From positions 3,164,001-3,224,000 of the forward strand of contig NC_079889.1 in NCBI RefSeq assembly GCF_029227915.1: 60,000 nt of DNA. Reading direction: 5' to 3'. This DNA comes from Hydractinia symbiolongicarpus (taxonomy: Eukaryota > Cnidaria > Hydrozoa > Anthoathecata > Hydractiniidae). Position numbers and translations under genes: made by a program. Shown piece by piece: positions 35,001 to 47,000 of the stretch; position 1 is the first letter of the stretch; every line of letters starts with the position of its first letter. The notes beneath the pieces were generated by a model. The model had not been told where the DNA came from. It saw nothing but the letters and a program-made list of their open reading frames with translations, and searched no databases.

Positions 35001-38000
35001 AGTCCAACTTCCCCAGTTGCCATGTACTGAAAAATATTTATAATAATTGTTATAATTTTTTTAGAAGAACAATTGATTTTTTTTTTAATAACCCAAGAGA
35101 CCGTAAATTTTTCTGGAAATAGTTGTATCCTTAGAATTTTTTATAATTCATAAAATATTTATTATGATTCATAGAATATTTATCTTAAGTAGAAAATTTA
35201 GTTTGTTTAAACACACTGAAGCATTTAAAACGTTAAATCTGGAGATGTTGAAACAATTTTTGCTTGATGCAGCTCTATGTTTTGGGTAGCTTAAAGTAGG
35301 ATTTATGAATATCGAGACAAAAACAATAAAACAATAGTTTCCAGACATTTCCAACGTTGTCTGTCTTTTTAACCTTAAAAACTAATTTTTCACATATTAT
35401 CACAGTGTGAAACTAAAAAATTACGACAGAGAAGCACAGAAAGCAATTTTTGAGATGAAGTCAGAACTAGATATTAAAAAGAAAAACAGAGACAGCATGT
35501 TAGCACTGAATGGTGTGATTTTAGGCTTTAAATGTTTATACCTTTTAAGGGCTTTTAATTCCAAAACTCAAAAGTGTTTCGATATTTTTTTTTACATTTA
35601 AACATATTATTTTAAAAAACATTTGATAGGAAAATTTCAGAAAATACATGCTTTTATATAATTTATTTTTGCGGTTTAGCAAATAGAAAGTATTCTCATC
35701 ATGGGAAATGTGGGTCTTTCATGCATCCTTAAACCTCCTAGACTTGAAAATCTCTGAAAAAAAATTTCCTTAGTAACATGTTCCATTATTTACCTGGACA
35801 TAGCCCATCATTACAAGCAATTTGATCAGTATTAGATCCAACACAAGTACTCCCACCATTTGCAGGGGCTGGGCTGTTGCACAGTCGTGTTCGAGATCTC
35901 ATACCACTACCGCATGTTACAGAACAAGTACCAGCAGTCCAGCTTCCCCAGTTGCCATGCACTAAAAAATGTGGTAAAATTATTGGTTTTTATCTTACTA
36001 AGGAATCAATTTTCCATAACCCAATAGATCCTAAATTTTCATGAAAACAGTCAACACCTTTATAATTTTAATTTTTATATTCCTTTAATTTCCTTATATA
36101 TACTGTTATTGTGTTTTAATTACACAGCAGTCATTACCTTAAACAATAAAACAAGGAATTTAAAATTATATCATTTATAGGGACAGCTATGAAGTAAAAC
36201 AAGCATAGCAATGATCAAAAGAACATATTTATTTTGTTAGGCATCACTGTTTTATAATGGTAAAAAGTGGTGCTGTGGTATTTTTGGTATGCTAAATTCT
36301 TATGATTCTGAATTTTCACTTGCCAACCAATTTATTTAATTTGTTCTCTTTGCATCCCAACTTATAGCAAACAAAAAACTATTTAGGAACAAAAACAGTT
36401 ACTTAAACAGTAGCAGTATGTTTTTTTTTGGAATTATTTATTTGTTGATATCCTATATGAATGTTTAGATCAATTTATCATTTTTATTGCTCTATCATTT
36501 AATCTTGAGGCATTTAAGAAAAAAATCTATTTTATTTTAATGTGTTTGCTATTGTTTTGTAAGTAACATTTAAAACATGCTAGTTACAGCCTTTTTATTT
36601 CAATGTACTTAATGTTGGCAATAAATAGCCAACGTAAAATGCTACTCACATGATTCTTTTGTTAACATGGTGACATTAAGCGCCACCATTCTCAGTTGCA
36701 AATGCTGAGTATTGTTATGAATTAAAAAAAACTGGGGCTACTTCTAACAATATTTTTTTAGTAGCATGTCGCATTACCTGGACACAGTCCCTCGTTACAA
36801 GCAATTTGATCTGTGCGAGATCCATCACAAGTATTACCACCATTCGCAGGTGCAGGGTTGTTACACTGTCGTGTTCTACCCCTAATACCATTTCCGCAAG
36901 TTGTAGAGCAAACTCCAGCAACCCAACTTCCCCAGTTTCCATGTACTGAAAAATATTACAAGTGAAAATATTTGTTTTAATTTTAGCAAGGATAAATTTT
37001 TTAAGAACCTAACAGTCTTACAACTTTAATTTTCATATTCTCATATTTCCCTAATTTTTCATATATATTCTTAAGTTTCACACATGTAGCAACCACCCCC
37101 TCAAACCATAAAACAAGGATTTTAAAATATATTATTTTTAGTGACGGCCCTAAAGTAAAACAAACATATCAATGATTAAAACAACCTTTAGGCATCCTTC
37201 TTTCATAATGGTAAAGAGTGGCTTCGAAATTTTCTTCCTAATTTTTTTTTTGCCAATAGTTTAATTTAAATTGTTTTCTTTGCATTCCTGGACTGGACTG
37301 GAGCTACAATAACTTCTGAAAAAATATTTTTAGTAAAATGTTGCATTACCTGGACACAATCCCTCATTACAAGCAATTTGATCTGTGCGAGATCCATCAC
37401 AAGTATTACCACCATTTGCAGGTGCAGGATTGTTACACTGTCGTGTTCTATCCCTCACACCATTTCCGCATGTTGTAGAGCAAGCTCCAGCAACCCAACT
37501 TCCCCAGTTGCCATGTACTAAGAGATAAATAATTACATTATATACTCATAGATATATGCTAAATTTGTTTTAAACAATAAAAAAACTTAAATAGGATACA
37601 AGTTAGCATTCTTCGCTTTATCAATATGAAGCCTTGTAGCTTTAGATTTTTTGTTAATTTTATTTTACAAAAGCTTTTCACACGGAGTGTGTCAAGGAAA
37701 TGTGTAATGTGTAAAACATTTATAGAGTTACATGCAATATCTATTACAATTTTAGCTGCTATCGGTTATTGTATTTTCCCTTGCAACATTAAAACGTTTT
37801 CATAAGACAAAAGCCTGGCACTATTATGGAGCATTGTTTCAAATGGACCACATTATGCCAATATTAATTCTAAAAAATAAAAAAGGGATGCGGCAGCAAA
37901 GGAAAATTAATCTAAAAAAAGTGACATAATTTGGTTCACAACTTAAATCAGAAAAACATTGCTGTATATAAAGAGAACAAATCAGATTTCCATTTGACAA

Positions 38001-41000
38001 ATAGTAATAGTAAGTAGTCTACACATTTTAACGATTTTTTATTTTGAAACTATAGTGCACAAATTTAAAGGTAACTCAATATATGTGATATGTGATAATA
38101 TAATTAAAATTTTATGTTAAATGTTTAACTATACCTGGACATGAACCTGCAACACAAGCAATTTGATCTGTGTTAGATCCTACACACAAATTTCCACCAT
38201 TTGCAGGTGCGGGGTTGTTACATTGTCGTGTTCTACCCCTCACACCACTTCCACAAGTTACAGAACATAATCCATTGACCCAATTTCCCCAGTTGCCATG
38301 CACTAAAAGCACAAAATCACAAGATATTAATAAAGGATATTTTCTAAGAAAACACTAGTTTCATCAGGTACATTGTATTTAAATGAATAACAAGAAAGGC
38401 TAAAGGGTTAAACTGTCATACTGTTTCTGAAACTTACCAACAATCTAGCTAAGTCAATTTAACTATTCCAGCACAAAAAAGGGTCCTAGTAAAGAAGTTT
38501 CTTAAGTATGCCAAATGAAATTTGTCAGAAAAACAAAAAACGAAACAGAAATTTTATAGACATGGCACAGTAAGGTAAAACTAATTACAAGCATGGCTTT
38601 CTGAATAACTTTCTGCATATTCATACATCAACATTATAACTTTGAGCTTTGGCACTATGTCCCAGTTGCCAGGTACTAAAGCACAAAATCCCGGTAAATT
38701 TATCTACATAAATGTATAAATCAAAAATGGACTAAAAAGAGCTAAAATTCAATCTTATTGAAGACAATTTTTATTGGAAGTTCAGGTAAGTATGCCGAGT
38801 CCCAAAAACTCAACGGGTCATGCAAATCAACAAATATAACTATAGCTAAGTCGTAAAAACTCTGGTCATGCAAATCAAGAAACATGAGTAAGATTATTAA
38901 ACAATGAACAGACTTCAAGAAAAAACAGAAACCACAGGTGAGTCAAGCTTAGACATTGAATTATGGCTTTATACTATCTGCTTTACTTAATCAATCGTAC
39001 AACAAAATTTATACACCACTTGTATAGATGTGACAAGTTTAATAATAATCCTGCACCAGCCAATGGTGGAAATGTTTGATCCAGAACAAACATTTCCACC
39101 ATTGGCTGGTGCAGGGTTGTTGCACTGTCATGTTCGAATGCTCACACCATTTCCACATGTTACAGAACAAGTCCCAGCAACCCAGCTTCCCCAATTGTCA
39201 TGAACTGTAAAAACAAGGTTTTTTATTACAATCTTCTAATAGTTCCTTCCCATAGATAGGCATTCGACTGTGGGTTTCTATTGAAGCAAGTTGATATTCC
39301 CTAATTTACAACTCCTCATGCAAATCTCAACAAATTACTATTCTAGTTACTTAAGTGCCATTGTGACATGAACTAACAGACTTTAATAAGGCCTGGATTG
39401 GTCACAAAATGTCCATACATATTCTGTTATAATTACACAAACAACTTTTCCATTTTGCTCATACAAACCGTATGTTCTATATATGCTTACTTGCTATCAA
39501 CAAATACATTAATGAAAAATGTGCACCGGTACTATAATTTGGTTAACTATGAGAAAGCAGGAAAACCATTCTGAAAAGCTTTTGAACATAGCAACACTAA
39601 CCTGGACATAATCTCTCATTACAAGGAACTACATCAGTGTTAGATCCCACACAATTATTTCCATTATTTGCAGGGGCAGGATTGTTACACAGTCGTGTTC
39701 GAGATCTTAAACCACTACCGCATGAAACTGAACATACTCCTGAACTCCAACTTCCCCAGTTGCCATTAACTGTAAAAACAAAATTATGTGTTATTTTGTT
39801 TTTTGTCATATTGTCCTTAAAGTTTTAATGCCCTTCTGTTTATATCATTTTTTTGAAAAAAAAGAAACGCTTGTTTATTGCACCCGCAACTTAAACCTGA
39901 TTCCTAACAATTCTATAATTTCAAAAATAAAATAGAAACCTTTCGCATAAACAATGGTTTTTAATATGTGGAATGGTGAGTATACAAAATTCAATGGGCA
40001 GAATTAACTGCTAAAATTAAAACATCTTTCTCTGTCTCTTTGTTTTTATTTCCGTTCTCATGTATCATCTATATCCACATTGCTTTCTTTTCTAATTCCT
40101 TTTATTGCTTATAAGAAAAAAGCTTTTATTAATATTAGACATATTTTTGTTTTAACCTGGTATATACTGTCAGAATGCTGTTATGGATACCAAAAAGGAT
40201 ATTTTCAACTTTTATTTAAAAAAACGGATATTTTACACTACAACTCAAAAGCAGAAATCTATAAATTATCATACTAATAAGAAGTGAGGAAAAGAAGATA
40301 TAAGGTAACCAAAAGAGATATTTCACCACCAGTGACACAAAATAAGCCATTATTATAAGCACAGGGTGCAGCAAATAAAAGGCTGTGAATACACTAGCTT
40401 AATTACACACCAAGTGCTAGAAATAATATTCTAGAACCTAGGATGCAGCAAATAAAAGGCTGTGAATACACTAGCTTGATTACACACCAGGTTCTAGAAA
40501 TAATATTCTAGAACCTGGTGTTTAAATGTAAACATTGTCAATTATCAAACATTACTTTTGAATGATATCCTTTGATTGCAATACAGGATTTACTGACACA
40601 GGGAGATCTTTATATGGTGAATTAAACAATTTTACATTCAACATATTCTTGGCATGGCAACAACACCAGAGATAAAATGATGCTCGATTGACTAGGTCAC
40701 ATAAAAATAAATGCTGAGTCTAGTTTCTTGCTGTTAAACCAGCAGGAAAAAAAAAAGGAAAATTACTTCAAATACAGATTTAAATTGTAAATGTTAAAAT
40801 TCGCTCTAGAACTAAAGTAATTAACCTTTAAGCAGATATAAAGGTATTCTGGACAAATTTAAGCCTTTAATGACACCAAATAAAAAGTACAGACAAATGC
40901 GAAAATTTATTGCTATCATTGTTCCTTTCATGTCGCACTAATAGAATCTTTCATGTCGTACTAATAGAATCAGACTTGGCACACTAAGTGTGCCAAGTTT

Positions 41001-44000
41001 GATTCTATTAAGCTTTACAGGGATTGTGTTTATCAATTTTTTTTATCAATTTTTTGTAAATTTGGCCTGTCATAATTAAACTTTATGTTCTCTATTTTTT
41101 TTCAAAACAGGCAAAGCAAATTAAATTCCTTGTTGTGCGGGCTTCACCAACCCTATTTTATGGAGAAACCATTAAAAGAATAATACATGTTTATTTTCAA
41201 GTTAAAAATAAATCACAAAAAGAAATGAAAATTGAACATTTCCTTTAGGCTTCCAAGTCATGTTTAACGGGGAATTAAGCCTCAAACTTAAATAGCATTA
41301 TTTTGGTTAACATTATGTTCATTTCTAATATAAACGTTTCCCCTTCTATGAGCGAACAGTAAGCGCCATTTAAATTTTCACGGCTGATTCGGGAGACTGT
41401 TATATGGTGACGTATCTTACGCTGAAGAAGCATAAGATTGCACTGAACGCAAGCAGCGAGTTATGGAAAATTTAGGCTCCTGCTCTGACTCCCCTATTTC
41501 CAGAATATTCAAGTGACTCTAGTGAAATGTCAGCAACAGGATGTTACATGAATAAGCCTGAATACTCCAAACTAGAACTTGAAAAAGTGAATTAGTGATA
41601 GCGAAGAAAAAGACGAATTGAATTCAAGCAGACTTTGCATTGGTGTACATACTGCATTATTTTCAATTCCATTACTCTTGTGTAATGCAAGTGTTGCCAA
41701 GAATTTTCCAATGTATTGAATGAAAAGTTGAGTAATAACCAGTGCATCACAATGCACAAGGATTTTGAAATTTTATATTTGAACCGCATAGTGTTAGAGA
41801 CAGCCACCATACGACATCGACAATACCGGAAAAATATAACAAACTATCCACATATACTAATAAGTAACTTTTCTTTAAAAAATATGTTTTTCGTAAATAT
41901 TTTCAGATACCATATTTCTCATAGTCACACCAAAAAAAAATTCTTTGCATCTTCTTATCTTCTCACTTTTCGCTTTATAATCTTACAGGTCCACGCGCTA
42001 TGAAAATACACACCATCGCAGATTATTTAATTAAATTAAAAATCATTTTATTCCTTAAATATCAAATAAAAAGGAGGAGAACCCATATGCCTCAAATAAC
42101 AATTTGTTTCAAAGAAGTTTTGATGAATCAATAACTTCAATAATTAATTTAAACTTTGACTCCTTGTACGGAAATGAGGTACACCAGTTACTGACAGTAC
42201 ACGACCTGGGTACATTATTATGAAAAGGATGTCATGTGGTAATTCCAGCTTGTATTGTGCGAAAAATAAGGGAAAAACTTCCTGATCCAAATACTGGTTT
42301 CAATTAATTTGTTGATATATAACGTGACTTAGCATTTTCAAACAAACAATAACAACAACGAAAAAGCGAAATAAAGTACAACGAACCAGAATTATTTTTT
42401 TTAAATAATTATGTTTGTTCATATTGTAACCTTAAAAAAGAGAAGATGAAGAGATCAAAAAATTGAAATGTTATTTTTTATCGAAGATATTATTTTGATT
42501 TTAACATGGCGATTACTGTTCTCAACTTTTATGCTAGAAAAGGGATGTAAATTCAAAGAATTTCAATTTTTTTTATATATATACCATCAAAATATGTAGA
42601 TTTGATATTTCCAAAAAAAAAATTGGTGCCTAATTCCCCTTTAACAATTAGCATACGAAAAGTTAATTAAATGACATACAATAATTTTGAAAAAAATGTG
42701 GCTGCAAATTTTGTTGTATATGTTTATGTTAGTGGAAAAACAGATCAATAATGTTTATTAATGTGAGCAGGAATTTGGTAATGTTGTGGAGCTTGGTTGT
42801 GTATGTCTGAAATTGCACACATGTATATTTCATTACAAAGCATGTTTTACAGTATAACATTCATGATTAGGTTTCCAATCAGGATTTTGGTATAGTGTAA
42901 TCGTATTATTCCTATTAATTTAAACTCATTACAAGAATGTTGAACATGTGAATAAAATATCCTAAGACATCTTATTCTTGTTGGGTTAGTATAATCGCAA
43001 GATCAAGACATAAGCTTTGTGCTTTAGATTGAACCACACACTGATGCACTGTTTACTCCAATTCTTTATAAACGCAAATATGATTATTATACGCTACCAG
43101 CCAATATTGGAAAAACATATTTATTTATTATTTTTTTTATATTTCAACAATCAAAATGCTCTTACCTTAAGGAATGAAATTTTTGTGTCTGGATATATTA
43201 CGACGAGTTCCTTCATCACATAGATTTATTTTTGTGAATTGCTTGTTTAATTTATTTCAAAATTTTCATGAAGAATTACCGTTACAAATCTTTTTTTATT
43301 TATTTAAGTGAAGTGAAGTTAAATCTTCAGTCAAAGCTTATATAATATAAAAACAAAATAATGCACTCCATAACTTTTAGTGAAAATTGATAAGCAGGAA
43401 AGGGGGTCAAAAAATGATGGATTTGCAGCAGGTTGAGGCTTGGATATACTAGCAAGCCACCAAGATATGATTATAGTCCTTGTTGTAACTTTTTTAAGGA
43501 TTTTAACTTCACATTCTTTTACGATTTTAATTTCACAAATTTTGCAAATGTCATGGAAAATTTATTACAAACAATTTCACTCCTTAAGGTACATTTTACA
43601 GGTTATGCATTTAATGCTCAAATATTAGGATAACTAAAAAAGTCATGTAATTATTAACGTATCGAAATATTTCTTTCTTTAGTGCACAAACCATAACATT
43701 AATGCTCTAAATGCTCTAAAATTATATTACTATCAAATATATTATTTGCTGTGAAGAATATTTACAAAAAAAGTGTGCTTTTATTATTCAAAACTAGTTA
43801 GCAGCAGATTTCCATTTCAATCCACACAAAGACACTTCTTTATGGCTTACACAATTATTACAAACTTAGTGTTTCAATTATTATGTAGTGCAATTAGAAG
43901 TAGGACAATTAACCTGCACAAGATGGTAGACTACAGTTAATTGTTCTTAGATTTTCTCCAACACATTGTTGCCCTCCAAACTGTGGTCTTGGATTAATGC

Positions 44001-47000
44001 ACACTCTAACTTGAATCAAATTTCCTGTTCCACAAGTGCCTCTGCACTGAGTTTCATCAATCCACCTTGACCAACCACCATCAACTAAATAAAACGTTAC
44101 AGTGCTGATCAACATTTTTAATTCTTGGGAACTGTCAGTAAACTATCACATTACTTTTAATACAAATTTACTAAAGCTTGCCCCCCGCAAAAATTGAAAT
44201 TTTATTTCATATGAAAGAGCTTGAAAGGTTTTCTTGGGGTGTTTTAATTGTTTTTAAAAACCTTAATGGTTTTCAAGAGGCAAGTAATTTTTGCTTATTA
44301 TGCGAAATTAAGACAACATCAAAGAGCTTTGAAATCATCAAGCAGCTCTAAAACAAGTAATTGTGTTATTAATTGAAAACTAGTCAATAATCCTGTGAAA
44401 AAAGGCACATGGACAATAAAGAAATCTGCAATGACCCGTCAAGAAACAGAAAATTCTATTGCAGAAAATGCCCATTGATGCTATTGTGACCTTTAAAATG
44501 TATGGAACAATATGTTTTTAAATGAAGGGCTTAAAAGAAATTGAGATTTAGGTTTTTTAAATGAACCAGTTTGTTCTAAACAGACGAATTGACCCAAGTT
44601 TGGGAAATTGATCCCCATTACGGTCTCGGTGGTCTCTAGTTACCCACAGTAGATGTCAGTTATTTCAAGTTGTTTCTAAGTTATTTGGCTTCAAACCTAA
44701 AAGTGTAATGCAATGACTTCACTGTCAAAATAAGTATAACTTGCCAATGCGAAAATCCTGTACAACTAAAAAAAGTAATTGCTCTAAAAGCAACACAGAA
44801 TTTTATTATAAACGTTAAATAAGATTCTTGCACCCAGGATCTGAGTTAATAATTTTATCTCCACCCAGAAGTGTTTGCTGAGGCTTTGCGCCGAAGTACT
44901 GTAGCTTTCACGGTAGTCAAACTCTATTTTGACACATTTTGAGCTGATTTTTGGCTCTTGATTTCTTTGTTTTCTGCAGAAAATCAGTTAACTTTAGCAG
45001 CCACTGAAGTGTGGACTTTTGGACCCTCTTAAAACGAAAAAAATTGTGATGTGAAGGAGAATCTCGCCAAAGAGATATTAAGAGATGGGTGCGCAAGAAT
45101 AATTTATTCTCTCTATTGTTATTGGGTCCCAGTCTGTTTAACATGTTCGGCCAACTTCAGCAAGCTGCAATTCTGAAGTTTCCTTCCAATTCTACATGTT
45201 TACTGAAAGAGGGTTGAGAAATCGTTTTGTACCAACTTGCACTAACTAAATCGAAGTTTCAAATAGATGATTGGGGAGATTGGGAAATGTTGCTGAAAAG
45301 AAACATGACCGGAAATCTCTTCTCTGTGTTGCCTGAGACTGCAGCACAAAAACAGGCTGAGACTTGACAAAAATCACAGCATCAACTCAATGACCATGCT
45401 TTTAGGTATATACATCTGTTTATTTTTAATTCTATTGATCTTAGATGCAGTAAAGTCTAAACTCATGATTAGCAGAATTGAAGCCAAATATGACCTTGTA
45501 GGGGGAAAGTAACCTTGTGGAGTTTGCAGGAAAGGAATTTTTTGTCAGACTTGTAAGCATTGGGGAAGAAGTGAAGTGGTATTGGAAGAAGGTTAAGAGC
45601 TGATATTCAGTTTGTATACAAGTGTTGCAAAGGTGAGATTATAGACAATGAAGTATTTTCAGCTTTTATGATGTACAACAGCGGCTCGTTAGAAATTATT
45701 GAGAACTTCTGTTACTTAGGTTATATGTTGATTAGTGAAGGAGGTGTCGGAAGAAGTGTTACTTGCAGGATAAGTTCTCCTTGGAAAATATTTAAGAGTT
45801 ACTTCCTTTGTTGACTAGCAGAGTCTAGTCAATTGAGGAAAAAGGAGGTTGTACAAGGCCTAAAGGTGTGTTACATTGTAGGGTAGTGGCACATTGGCAT
45901 TAGTGGGATCTTGACCGTTTGGAAAGGAATAATATGAGAATGGTTTGGTGGATGTGTAAGTCTGGTTAGCATTAAAGATGTTATCTAGATAGAAGATTGA
46001 GTTGGTTGGTACATTTGGTAAGAATGGAGAAAGCTTAATTCCTCAGCCAAAGCTGAGGTAGACCAAGAAAGACTTGGCAGGAGGTAATAAAGACAGACTT
46101 GATGCAGAGGAATTTGAGTTCTGAACTAACACGGTGTAGATCAGATCAGAAGATGTTCATTAAAGGGACTGTCCGGTAAAAAAATAAGTTTTATTATATC
46201 AACTAATATGTACTTATTACTAAAGAATATCTGCATCTTTTAAAACATAATATATTAATACGCTTATGTAAGTTGTTTTCTTTTTTTCAATTCCATCGTG
46301 AAGCATCACCTTTGGATCGCCATTTTGTTTGAATAATTCAGCATGAATGAGAGGCTAAACACACATGTTTCCCCTGACGTAGCACAATGGTGAGAAAATC
46401 AAAACAAAACGCGCTAGCCCGTTAAAGGATAGACCGGAACAAAAAATCTTATTGACTTATTTTATTTTCGTTTACCAAGCCAAACGAAGTCAATCTAAAG
46501 ACGTAAGCAAATCCGTTTTTTTTATAAGAATGTTAATCTTGAAAATTATTCTTAATTTCCTCGTATTTTGCTATTGGTATTGACAAAGCCTTGAATGTTC
46601 TTAACATTTCTCGAGTATATCATCTTCGTTCCCATTCCTTTTTATTACTTCGTTCGATCGTTATTAGTTGGTGAAGTCAGCCTTGGTTGAAGATTCTGAG
46701 CAATTATGTTTAATCGATAATGAAGTTGAATTTGAAGTTGAATCCAAATTATCAATTGGAATACAGGCCATACCAAAAACACAAACGAGTGCAACCCAGT
46801 ATAAAGATACGTCAGTACGAAGTACATGTACACAAACGTCGTGTTCTGTAGCAGATGCGCAAACGCAAACCCAAGTAGCTGTTGTACATGCTTCTTGTCA
46901 AACTGAAAATGAAACGGACACAGATAACGGTATGGCTTTCGACTTTATTTCATTTTCATGCTTAACCGAAGTGGCAAATTATTTTGTAATTTTTAAGAAT

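Noticed and set aside
38640-38680. CCCAGTTGCCAGGTACTAAAG, like the start of a TSP1 exon on the minus strand
   Set aside because: Only about 20 bases resemble an exon edge; no Cys-rich frame continues from it, so it is at most a scrap.
44917-45144. Minus-strand frame of 75 codons
   Set aside because: No family recognised; surrounding sequence suggests old repeat DNA but no borders could be drawn.
46645-46833. Minus-strand frame opposite the first transposase exon
   Set aside because: Shadow of the plus-strand exon, whose splice phases agree with the following exons.
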